A stretch of DNA of 5,473 bases from an uncultured Bacillaceae bacterium (GCA_937925695.1 CALAMD010000030.1:1-5473), one strand, 5' to 3'. Shown: positions 1 through 5,452, numbered from the stretch's first letter. Translations and numbers: made by a program. The notes: generated from the sequence alone by a model not told the origin.

Positions 1-405
1 TGGTCAATATTTTTATTTATCACCGCCATCTTAATCACACTCTTGTTTATTACGATTCAAGTGAATATATTTACACCCCTTGATCAAATGGTCATGATGA
101 CTATGTCACTTGTCGTTACTTTTGGTGTCATTATTGGTGCAATCATTCTTTCCATTACAACGGGGCAAGGTGGTAGTCGAATTAGCTTACCGTCCGAAGA
201 AAATCCACAAGTTATTGATCGGGACGATGATCAATATTGGAAACTGGGTCAATTTTATTTCAATAAAGATGATCCTACTGTTTTCTTAGAAAAAAGATTT
301 GGTATTGGTTGGACAGTGAATTGGGCACGACCAGCAGCTTGGTTGTTTTTGATAGGGATTATTATTTTAGCAGTGGGTCTTCCACTCTTACTAAGTTATA
401 AATAA
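1..405 (+). CDS. C-terminal part of a DUF1648/DUF5808-type membrane protein (5' end outside the window)
   Basis: The reading frame is open from base 1, so the gene starts upstream and 134 C-terminal residues are visible; the TTG at 43 is an internal Leu codon, not a start. Hydrophobic segments lie at about residues 1-18, 31-52 and 112-131 of the visible part. Between the last two is a soluble stretch (about 78-110) with the blocks DQYWKLGQFYFN, KDDP, FLEKRFGIGWT and N-W-ARP. I recognise this as the DUF5808 signature that often ends DUF1648-type multi-spanning proteins of Bacillota. The biochemical role of the family is not established. The gene ends 19 bases before the yxlE-like gene and is clearly in the same operon, so it may be a sensor or accessory membrane protein for the downstream ABC transporter; that role is inference. 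The family call is by pattern memory and is fairly secure; the function is not. Confidence 0.85.
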   Translation, partial: WSIFLFITAILITLLFITIQVNIFTPLDQMVMMTMSLVVTFGVIIGAIILSITTGQGGSRISLPSEENPQVIDRDDDQYWKLGQFYFNKDDPTVFLEKRFGIGWTVNWARPAAWLFLIGIIILAVGLPLLLSYK

Positions 406-424
406 TCATATAGGAGGGATTTAT

Positions 425-625
425 ATGGAATTGTTAAACCAGATTGACTGGGCGGTAATTGCACCGATTATCGTCATCGATCTCATCTTAATTATCGTTG
501 CTTTAGTAGACTTATTTCGTAGAGGGGAAACAAACGGACCGAAATGGATATGGTTATTAGTTATCTTATTAATTAGTTTGTTAGGTCCTGTCGTTTATTT
601 CATTTTTGGAAGGAGGCAACAATAA
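425..625 (+). CDS. yxlE: Small two-helix membrane protein, YxlE-like (PLDc_N domain)
   Basis: This 66-residue protein has two predicted membrane helices (about residues 10-30 and 41-61) joined by a short charged loop, RRGETNGPKW, and it ends in the motif GPVVYFIFGRRQQ. That pattern is typical of the phospholipase D nuclease N-terminal (PLDc_N) family. It has no HKD catalytic motif, so it is not a phospholipase. In B. subtilis the similar-sized YxlE sits directly before yxlF and yxlG in the sigY operon and is reported as a negative influence on SigY activity. Here no sigma factor gene is in view, so that role is only possible. The start is ATG with a strong Shine-Dalgarno, AGGAGGG at 412-418, six bases upstream. 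The stop TAA directly abuts the next start codon. It probably acts as a membrane partner or regulator of the ABC transporter. Confidence 0.85.
   Translation: MELLNQIDWAVIAPIIVIDLILIIVALVDLFRRGETNGPKWIWLLVILLISLLGPVVYFIFGRRQQ
611..616 (+). promoter_or_regulatory. Ribosome binding site that fixes the TTG start of the ABC ATPase
   Basis: A consensus AGGAGG lies inside the last codons of the yxlE-like gene, nine bases before TTG at 626. The next in-frame Met of the ATPase is residue 48, beyond the Walker A motif, so TTG must be the start. Confidence 0.85.
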
Positions 626-1534
626 TTGACCTTACTTGCTGTCAACAATCTAACTAAATATTATGGAAAAACCCTAGCCGTAAATAATATAAGTTTTGAA
701 TTTGAATCCGGTAGGTGTGTAGCATTAATCGGTCCAAATGGTGCTGGTAAAACGACAACTTTACAAATGCTGGCTGGCTTATTAAAGCCTACAGAAGGCA
801 CGATACAGTTTCAACAAGATAATAAAAAAGATGATATTCGTTCCTTAATTGGCTACTTACCCCAATTTCCAGCTTTTTATCCTTGGATGACGGGACGAGA
901 ATTTTTAATCTATAGTGGAAAGTTGTCAAAAATACCTGCTTCCGAAGTAGAAAAACGAGCAGATAAATTACTTGAACGGGTCGGGATAAGCGAGGCTAAA
1001 AATAGGCGCATCAGCACCTATTCCGGTGGAATGAAACAAAGACTCGGGATCGCTCAAGCAATCATTCACCGGCCTAAATTACTTATGCTAGATGAACCCG
1101 TTTCAGCTCTTGATCCCCTTGGGCGTCGGGAAGTTTTAACCCTGATGGAAGAATTAAAAAATGATTTAACGATCTTATTTTCAACTCATATTTTATCTGA
1201 TGCTGATGAAGTGAGCGACGAACTACTCTTATTACATCAAGGTGAAATCGTTGAAGCCGGTCCAATGGATGAGTTGAGAACGAAGTATCAAACGACAACA
1301 ATTGAATTAAGCTTTGAAAACAATCTAGAAGCTTATGTAGCAAAACTCGAGCAACTATCTAGTGTTGTCAAAACATCGGTCGATAAAAATATTGTTCATG
1401 TGACAGTTGATAGCATTGAAGAAGCACGTCAGGAAATACTCACCAATGCCCTCGAAGAGAAGTGGCCGCTTACGGACTTTAGTGTCAACCGTGCTTCATT
1501 AGAAGATATGTTTATGAAGGCGGTGAATGGTTAA
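626..1534 (+). CDS. yxlF: ABC transporter ATP-binding protein, YxlF-like
   Basis: This is a 302-residue ATPase of the ABC-2 export type that would power the permease encoded next. All motifs are present: Walker A GPNGAGKT (36-43), Q-loop Gln80 (YLPQ), signature YSGGM (132-136), Walker B LLMLDEP (152-158), D-loop SALD (160-163) and switch His188 (STH). Residues from about 230 form the extra C-terminal domain common in this subfamily, ending in SLEDMFMKAV. The start is TTG, supported by AGGAGG at 611-616. It follows the TAA of the yxlE-like gene without a spacer and in the same frame, so the two are probably translationally coupled. Its last base is the first base of the permease ATG. Size and order match yxlE-yxlF-yxlG of B. 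subtilis, whose transported substrate is not known. Family assignment is firm; the gene symbol rests on order, size and domain type. Confidence 0.93.
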   Translation: MTLLAVNNLTKYYGKTLAVNNISFEFESGRCVALIGPNGAGKTTTLQMLAGLLKPTEGTIQFQQDNKKDDIRSLIGYLPQFPAFYPWMTGREFLIYSGKLSKIPASEVEKRADKLLERVGISEAKNRRISTYSGGMKQRLGIAQAIIHRPKLLMLDEPVSALDPLGRREVLTLMEELKNDLTILFSTHILSDADEVSDELLLLHQGEIVEAGPMDELRTKYQTTTIELSFENNLEAYVAKLEQLSSVVKTSVDKNIVHVTVDSIEEARQEILTNALEEKWPLTDFSVNRASLEDMFMKAVNG

Positions 1535-2310
1535 TGGAATGGATCACCCTATTTAACAAAGAAATGTTAGAGCACTGGCGCAATTTTAAATGGATATGGG
1601 TACCCCTTGTCCTGATCTTATTAGCAATTATGGATCCAATCACGACGTATTATTTACCGGTCATACTGGAAAATGTGGGGGGGCTTCCTGAAGGGGCAAT
1701 GTTTGAAATCCCTGAACTCCTACCTGTCGAAGCATTAATGATGAGCTTAGCCCAATTAAGTAGCTTAGGTGTATTAGTGATCGTGCTGATGTCGATGGGC
1801 ACAATTGCCGGCGAGCGAAAAAGTGGAGTAGCTGAATTGATCTTAGTGAAGCCAATTCGCTATTTAAATTACATCACGGCAAAATGGAGCGCATTATTAC
1901 TCATTGTCTGGGTTTCATTAACCCTTGCCCTGTCAACGAGTTGGTATTATATAAATCTCTTATTTGGCGAATTATCATTTACAGATTTATTATTAACGAT
2001 TTTCTTTTATGGATTATGGTTCTCATTCGTAATCACCCTTGTTATTTTCTTTAGTGTGATTAGCAGAAGTCCTGGACTTGTCGCAGCCTTTACGATTATC
2101 ACAACAATTGCCATGAGTATCATCACCAGTTTATTTGGTAAACACTTAACATGGAGTCCAAGCAATATGTCAGGACATATTGAATATGCGATTGTGAGTC
2201 AAGAACTGACAAAAGATTTAATGATGACTGGACTAATTACCCTTATTTTAATTGGGATATTAATCGTCGGCGCTCAGCAAATCTTTATCAGAAAAGAGCA
2301 AATAAATTAA
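1534..2310 (+). CDS. yxlG: ABC-2 type transporter permease, YxlG-like
   Basis: The product is a 258-residue integral membrane protein with about six helices (roughly 20-42, 70-90, 116-142, 150-175, 181-202 and 230-250). After helix 2 comes a cytoplasmic stretch with GERKSGVAELILVKPI (93-108), the hallmark of ABC-2 permeases that follows the second helix and contacts the ATPase. It would dimerise and pair with the YxlF-like ATPase as an exporter of unknown substrate. ATG overlaps the ATPase stop by one base (TAATG), and the sequence GAAGGCGGTGA just upstream gives a good ribosome binding site. The last codons run straight into the shared terminator, marking the operon end. The gene contains a run of seven G at 1677-1683, odd for this AT-rich DNA. 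YxlG of B. subtilis has nearly the same length. Confidence 0.9.
   Translation: MEWITLFNKEMLEHWRNFKWIWVPLVLILLAIMDPITTYYLPVILENVGGLPEGAMFEIPELLPVEALMMSLAQLSSLGVLVIVLMSMGTIAGERKSGVAELILVKPIRYLNYITAKWSALLLIVWVSLTLALSTSWYYINLLFGELSFTDLLLTIFFYGLWFSFVITLVIFFSVISRSPGLVAAFTIITTIAMSIITSLFGKHLTWSPSNMSGHIEYAIVSQELTKDLMMTGLITLILIGILIVGAQQIFIRKEQIN
1677..1683 (+). repeat. Homopolymer run of seven G inside the permease gene
   Basis: The codons GTG GGG GGG (Val-Gly-Gly, residues 48-50 of the permease) make an uninterrupted G7 tract in AT-rich surroundings, in the external loop after the first helix. Such runs are prone to slippage, and a one-base change would truncate the permease. Whether it varies is not known. 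Confidence 0.5.
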
Positions 2311-2354
2311 AAAAATCTCCGTAACATGACGAACCATGTTGCGGAGATTTTTTT
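2309..2354. terminator. Shared bidirectional intrinsic terminator between convergent operons
   Basis: A 20-base arm at 2309-2328 pairs with 2335-2354 around a six-base loop (ACGAAC). The core is ATCTCCG/CGGAGAT plus AACATG/CATGTT, flanked by an A run on the left and a T run on the right, so it can end transcription on both strands. The only imperfect pair (2322 with 2341) is a U-G wobble in the plus-strand RNA but a C-A mismatch in the minus-strand RNA, so it should be slightly stronger for the yxlEFG-like operon. It overlaps the stop codon of the plus-strand permease by two bases and ends one base before the stop of the minus-strand membrane gene. Confidence 0.93.
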
Positions 2355-2355
2355 A

Positions 2356-3057
2356 TTATCTTACTTTTATGGTCGTTATTTTCTTTAATAGCAACCAGGA
2401 AAGTAAGTAGAAGATTAACCCGAGCAATGCCAATTGTCCAAAATAGAGTAAGTTAATATTCTGAAAAACGTCGATAAAGAAGTCAATAATCCATCCTTTA
2501 GCCAATCCAATCACGCCAGCTAAAAATATAAGACCAACAACACTGCCACCACCAATGATGCCGTAGCGATAAAATAATAAGCCAACGATAAATAATAATG
2601 AAAAACTAAAGAACATGATTGACGTATCAATAGCAAGCCGATGATACCATGTGTCATCCAGAAAATAAGCTAGATGAAGAAATATGAAAGTATCCATTCC
2701 CATCAGTTTAGTTAACATGTTAATCAATTCTTGTAGGGTACTACCAATAATCGCCATCGTGAAGGAAAGTCCAAGGAAAAACACACCCAAACTCACCATA
2801 ATATTTTTCCTTGTCCCACCCATTTTAATCGCGAAGGGTACCCATTCTTTCACACATATAAAACCATAAATGCCACAGTAAATATACATCGGTCCGGTTA
2901 AACTATACGTGAAAAATCCTCCTTCAACGTCAATGAGTAAGTAACTAGCAAGCAAACTGAGTACAAGAATACTCATCAAGATGATCCAAAATACTTTCAG
3001 TGAAAACTTCATATCCGCAGTATAGAAATACAATAATCCCCTTAGTTGTTTACCCAT
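2356..3057 (-). CDS. Six-helix membrane protein, putative permease of the GntR-controlled ABC transporter
   Basis: This 233-residue protein is strongly hydrophobic, with about six predicted helices (roughly 22-42, 53-70, 86-106, 145-163, 168-186 and 203-225) and a basic tail, KKITTIKVR. Between helices 2 and 3 lies KEWVPFAIKMGGTRKNIMVS. Loops of this kind (a Gly/Thr-Arg element before helix 3) are usual in ABC-2-like permeases of GntR-ABC operons, and I read it as the likely coupling loop. I do not recognise a named family beyond that. ATG is preceded by AAGGGGGCG (3064-3072) and lies only two bases after the ATPase stop, so the two are surely made together. Context makes it the membrane half of the transporter; it is shorter than classical ABC-2 permeases and would need to act as a dimer. 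Substrate unknown. Confidence 0.78.
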   Translation of the reverse strand: MGKQLRGLLYFYTADMKFSLKVFWIILMSILVLSLLASYLLIDVEGGFFTYSLTGPMYIYCGIYGFICVKEWVPFAIKMGGTRKNIMVSLGVFFLGLSFTMAIIGSTLQELINMLTKLMGMDTFIFLHLAYFLDDTWYHRLAIDTSIMFFSFSLLFIVGLLFYRYGIIGGGSVVGLIFLAGVIGLAKGWIIDFFIDVFQNINLLYFGQLALLGLIFYLLSWLLLKKITTIKVR

Positions 3058-3059
3058 GT

Positions 3060-3920
3060 TTACGCCCCCTTTTGTTCCGTTAAATATATCATTAACTCCT
3101 GAATTGGTACCCCTTCAACAGCAAGGCCAGACTTTTTCGCATGTTCCATATTTTCATAAATATAGGCGGTCATCATCCCGGCTAATTCTTTTTTATCAAT
3201 AACTTCCTTGTCTTCAATAAATGCTTCAACTTGTTCAATCGATCCCGATACTGCGCAAGTATTGTGACGTAAAGTATCTGCTTCTTCATGTAGAATCAGT
3301 TTTCCTTCTTGTAAAATTAACACTTCTTCAAATAGTAAGCTCACTTCATCAATCAAGTGGGTTGAAAAGATAATGGTTCGTTTCTGTTTTTCATATTCTG
3401 ATAATAATAGTTCATAAAAACGTTTCCGAGCTGCAGCATCAAGACCTATATAAGGTTCATCAAAAATAGTAATCGGTGCTTTACTAGCAAGCCCGACAAT
3501 GATACCTAATGCCGATTCCATCCCTTTGGATAATGTTTTTATTGGGGCAGTTAGTTTTAAGTTATATTCTTTGATCAAGTCATTAGCCAATGCTTGATCC
3601 CAATTTGGATAGAAATAGCTATAAATCTTGAGAACATTTTTAACGGTTAAATCCTTTTTAAAATTATCGCCCTCTTTAATAAGACAAATCGATTCGGTAA
3701 TTTTACGATTATCAAATGGTTTTTCATCATTGATTAATACTTCACCCTTTGTTGGCAATAGATGGCCTGAAAGTATTTCCATAAATGTTGTCTTCCCTGC
3801 CCCATTCCTGCCAAGTAAACCGTATATTTTTGGATCGTTTAACGTAAATGAAACGCTGTCCAAGGCAGTGTTATCCCCATAACTCTTAGTCAAATTCTTT
3901 ACCTCAATTTTCAAGTTCAT
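3060..3920 (-). CDS. ABC transporter ATP-binding protein of a YtrA/PmtR-type operon
   Basis: The product is a 286-residue ATPase that should drive the membrane protein encoded next. Visible motifs are Walker A GRNGAGKT (37-44), a signature in the form LSKGM (130-134) instead of LSGGQ, Walker B ITIFDEP (150-156), D-loop IGLD (158-161) and switch His188 (STH). No glutamine stands at the Q-loop place, which reads CLIKEGDNF (79-87). The C-terminal 70 residues, with VEAFIEDKEVID and the ending VPIQELMIYLTEQ, match the tail I associate with ATPases encoded beside YtrA-like regulators (YtrB, YhcG, PmtA). The start ATG has the strong site GGGAGGGG just upstream, and the gene overlaps the end of the GntR gene by 17 bases, so translation is coupled. 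Related systems handle cell-wall antibiotics or membrane-active peptides; the substrate here is not known. Confidence 0.92.
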   Translation of the reverse strand: MNLKIEVKNLTKSYGDNTALDSVSFTLNDPKIYGLLGRNGAGKTTFMEILSGHLLPTKGEVLINDEKPFDNRKITESICLIKEGDNFKKDLTVKNVLKIYSYFYPNWDQALANDLIKEYNLKLTAPIKTLSKGMESALGIIVGLASKAPITIFDEPYIGLDAAARKRFYELLLSEYEKQKRTIIFSTHLIDEVSLLFEEVLILQEGKLILHEEADTLRHNTCAVSGSIEQVEAFIEDKEVIDKKELAGMMTAYIYENMEHAKKSGLAVEGVPIQELMIYLTEQKGA

Positions 3921-4281
3921 TCCCCTCCCGATAAATCATTTCTACCAATTGTTCATTTGATATTTCTAACTTTTTAGCTTCATCCTTAAGCGGTAATAAA
4001 TAATGTTCATAAAACTCTTCTTTCCGCTTAGCAAGTAGAATTTGGCGTGCATTTTCTGTTACAAACATACCAATCCCTCTCCGTTTATACAAAATTCCTT
4101 CATACACAAGCTCATTGACCCCTTTGGCAGCCGTTGCAGGATTGATGTTAAAGAAAGTCGCAAATTCATTCGTTGACGGAACCCTGTCCCCTGCTTTTAA
4201 AGTCTCATTGATGATGGAATCCTCAACATATTCTTTTATTTGGAGATAAATAGGTCTGTTTTCATCTAATTTTTGTGCCAT
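3904..4281 (-). CDS. GntR-family transcriptional repressor, YtrA subfamily
   Basis: This 125-residue DNA-binding protein has the winged helix-turn-helix of the GntR superfamily at about residues 10-75: RPIYLQIKEYVEDSI, the recognition region VPSTNEFATFFNINPATAAKGVNELV, and the wing KRRGIGMFV. After it comes only about 50 residues of mostly helical sequence, too short for a FadR or HutC ligand domain. That short tail defines the YtrA subfamily, whose members usually repress their own ABC-transporter operon. The start is ATG with a modest GAGG (4291-4294) nine bases upstream, weaker than the sites of the two genes it precedes, which fits low regulator levels. It is first in a three-gene operon and overlaps the ATPase gene. 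A promoter with an inverted repeat across the -10 region lies upstream and is the likely binding site. The inducing signal is unknown; membrane or cell-wall stress is the best guess from relatives. Confidence 0.93.
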   Translation of the reverse strand: MAQKLDENRPIYLQIKEYVEDSIINETLKAGDRVPSTNEFATFFNINPATAAKGVNELVYEGILYKRRGIGMFVTENARQILLAKRKEEFYEHYLLPLKDEAKKLEISNEQLVEMIYREGNELEN

Positions 4282-4304
4282 TGTTTATCGCCTCATTCGT
4301 TACT

Positions 4305-4330
4305 TGGTTCATTACTTATGTAACTAACCA
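4305..4330. promoter_or_regulatory. Candidate operator of the GntR repressor
   Basis: An inverted repeat with 11-base arms, TGGTTNNTTAC (4305-4315) and GTAANNAACCA (4320-4330), is separated by four bases and matches at 9 of 11 positions; only the two central N differ. It overlaps the -10 box (4327-4332) and the expected transcription start near 4320, the right place for a dimeric repressor to block initiation. Shorter overlapping symmetries also occur: TACATGTA at 4331-4338 and the pair ATTAC (4311) with GTAAT (4336). Binding by the adjacent GntR protein is inferred. Confidence 0.65.
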
Positions 4331-4355
4331 TACATGTAATAAACCGATTTGTCAA
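4327..4355 (-). promoter_or_regulatory. Sigma-A type promoter of the GntR-ABC operon
   Basis: On the minus strand a perfect -35 TTGACA (4355-4350) is followed after 17 bases by TATGGT (4332-4327) as -10, a 4 of 6 match. Transcription would start near 4320, giving a leader of about 40 bases before the ATG at 4281. The good -35 and spacing with a weaker -10 suit a promoter held down by a repressor. Confidence 0.78.
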
Positions 4356-4359
4356 GACC

Positions 4360-4392
4360 AAAAACAAAAAAATTGTACGCCAAAGCGTACAA
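4360..4392 (-). terminator. Intrinsic terminator of the ComEC-like hydrolase gene
   Basis: A perfect 8-base stem, TTGTACGC (4373-4380) with GCGTACAA (4385-4392), closes a four-base loop. On the minus strand it is followed by seven T, a G and five more T (4372-4360). It lies about 30 bases after the stop at 4421 and only a few bases before the -35 of the GntR operon, so it insulates the two units. There is no T tract on the plus-strand side, so it works in one direction. Confidence 0.9.
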
Positions 4393-4420
4393 AGTAATCG
4401 TCTCAAGTGTTTTTGGTGTC

Positions 4421-5281
4421 CTAAAGGCCATCCAATGGGCTTAATTCAGGTATAATCAGATAGTTTTTTCCGTTCGTATGGATCGTTACATGACCAAAAA
4501 CAGCTGTTGAATATATTTGTGCCTCGGTTCTTTGTAAATTTTCAATGACTTGTTTGACAGGATGACCGTAACGATTTTTCTTACTATAGGTTAATAACGC
4601 TACTTCTGGCTTCACTCGTTCTAGAAAAGCAAGGGAACTACTCGTCTTAGAGCCATGATGGGCTACTTTTAAAAAATCAGCATCAATTATATTACGTTGA
4701 CTAATTTTTTGTTCTTGTTCTGCTTCTATATCCCCTAAAAATAAAAAAACAATGTCATCATACGTTATTTGCAGGGCTATGGATGATTGATTATTATTTT
4801 TAAACGGGCGATGAGCATTCAATATTTTGATCGATAATGACGGATCCAGTTCAATATACGTATTCGCTTTTGCAATCGTCATAGGAATCTTTTGTTTACG
4901 GATTTGGTTAATATATTTTGCATAGGTCAAAGTCGCATGAATTCTACCAGAATCAAGAATCTGTTTAACGGCTATGTTTTTCAATACTTCTGGCAAACCA
5001 CCGATGTGATCAATATGGGGATGGGTGGTAATTAATAAATCGATTGTATGAATATCCTGTTGTTTTATATAGTCAACAACTGTTTTACCTGCTTTTGGTG
5101 GTCCCCCATCAATGAGGATTACCTTGTTATGAGGTGTTTTGATTAAAATGCTATCTCCTTGACCTACATCAATGAGATGCACATCCATTTTTTGACCTAC
5201 TTTAGCACTGACCAGCATTACGGGCATGAACAATATACTGATCAGCGTAACGGAAACTACATATGTGATTAATTTTTTCAT
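4421..5281 (-). CDS. Exported ComEC/Rec2-like MBL-fold metallo-hydrolase
   Basis: The 286-residue product resembles the C-terminal metallo-beta-lactamase domain of the DNA uptake protein ComEC, without its membrane channel. An N-terminal signal peptide is clear: MKKL, a hydrophobic core, then LVSA as likely cleavage site near residue 26, with no Cys for a lipobox. The mature part begins MDVHLIDVGQGDSILIKTP and carries the metal motif HPHIDH (87-92), NNNQSS (162-167), the FLGD strand with Asp184, AHHGSKTSS (207-215) and YGHP (238-241); all usual family residues are present, so it should be active with two metals. ComEC MBL domains are linked to DNA-strand degradation; for free-standing secreted relatives the substrate is unsettled (nucleic acid or another phosphodiester). 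ATG at 5281 is chosen over an in-frame TTG two codons upstream because AAGGA (5291-5295) is nine bases from the ATG. It is monocistronic, with its own terminator. Confidence 0.9.
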   Translation of the reverse strand: MKKLITYVVSVTLISILFMPVMLVSAKVGQKMDVHLIDVGQGDSILIKTPHNKVILIDGGPPKAGKTVVDYIKQQDIHTIDLLITTHPHIDHIGGLPEVLKNIAVKQILDSGRIHATLTYAKYINQIRKQKIPMTIAKANTYIELDPSLSIKILNAHRPFKNNNQSSIALQITYDDIVFLFLGDIEAEQEQKISQRNIIDADFLKVAHHGSKTSSSLAFLERVKPEVALLTYSKKNRYGHPVKQVIENLQRTEAQIYSTAVFGHVTIHTNGKNYLIIPELSPLDGL

Positions 5282-5324
5282 TGGCAAACATCCTTTATGA
5301 CGTGCTCAGTCTGTTAGTTTGCCA
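5282..5324 (-). repeat. Inverted repeat bracketing the ribosome binding site of the hydrolase gene
   Basis: TGGCAAAC (5282-5289) and GTTTGCCA (5317-5324) are perfect 8-base complementary arms 27 bases apart. In the minus-strand RNA the 3' arm ends directly before the ATG, and the AAGGA site lies in the loop beside it. It could be a leader hairpin that tunes translation, or a protein site, or chance. It forms in RNA only if transcription starts upstream of 5324. Confidence 0.4.
5291..5295 (-). promoter_or_regulatory. Ribosome binding site that decides the hydrolase start
   Basis: AAGGA on the minus strand is nine bases from ATG (5281-5279) but only three from the in-frame TTG at 5287. Normal spacing therefore selects the ATG, which also gives a classic signal peptide beginning MKK. 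Confidence 0.75.
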
Positions 5325-5346
5325 CAATTTTCATGAACTATGTCAA
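5316..5346 (-). promoter_or_regulatory. Weak candidate promoter of the hydrolase gene
   Basis: A perfect TTGACA stands at 5346-5341 on the minus strand. The best following -10 is CAAACT (5321-5316), a 3 of 6 match preceded by an extended TG, with a long 19-base spacer. The box therefore fits poorly, and a regulator or alternative sigma factor may be needed, or the true promoter lies elsewhere in 5325-5420. Confidence 0.3.
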
Positions 5347-5419
5347 AGTTTCATCAAAACAATTTTTAAAGGTAAACAGGAAAATCGATTGGCTCGCTTA
5401 GTGAAAATATTTTGTACAT

Positions 5420-5452
5420 AAAAAAGCGAAGTCCAATCATTGGACCTCGCTT
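5420..5452 (-). terminator. Intrinsic terminator of a minus-strand gene beyond the right edge
   Basis: The arms at 5424-5435 (AAGCGAAGTCCA) and 5441-5452 (TGGACCTCGCTT) form a strong stem with a small AT loop. On the minus strand it is followed by six T (5425-5420). The single irregular pair is G-U in minus-strand RNA but A-C in plus-strand RNA, and no T run follows on the plus side, so the direction is minus. The remaining 21 bases to the edge are too few to identify the gene it serves. Confidence 0.82.

Noticed and set aside
43..45. TTG as start codon of the first gene
   Set aside because: The frame is open to base 1 and encodes membrane-type sequence, no ribosome binding site precedes the TTG, and the visible part is only the C-terminal end of the family.
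425..625. Phospholipase D activity of the 66-residue protein
   Set aside because: The PLDc_N name is historical; the protein has two membrane helices only and no HKD motif.
1083..1343. Antisense open frame within the yxlF-like gene
   Set aside because: It lies wholly opposite a well-supported ATPase, has no recognisable domain, and no ribosome binding site or context supports it. The same holds for the antisense frames at 1661-1855, 2684-2869 and 3628-3882.
4373..4392. The GTACGC/GCGTAC palindrome as an operator
   Set aside because: The seven-T tract directly after it on the minus strand and its place just downstream of a stop codon explain it better as an intrinsic terminator.
5285..5287. 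TTG as start of the ComEC-like hydrolase gene
   Set aside because: It is only three bases from AAGGA; the ATG two codons later has normal spacing and gives a standard MKK signal peptide.
5285..5355. ECF sigma promoter (GAAAC with CGTC) upstream of the hydrolase gene
   Set aside because: Both elements occur on the minus strand, but they are far more than the 16-17 bases apart that ECF sigma factors need.
5424..5452. Riboswitch or T-box leader for the hydrolase gene
   Set aside because: There is only one simple hairpin with a T tract and no conserved riboswitch or T-box sequence, and it lies upstream of the candidate promoter; a terminator of the gene to the right is simpler.
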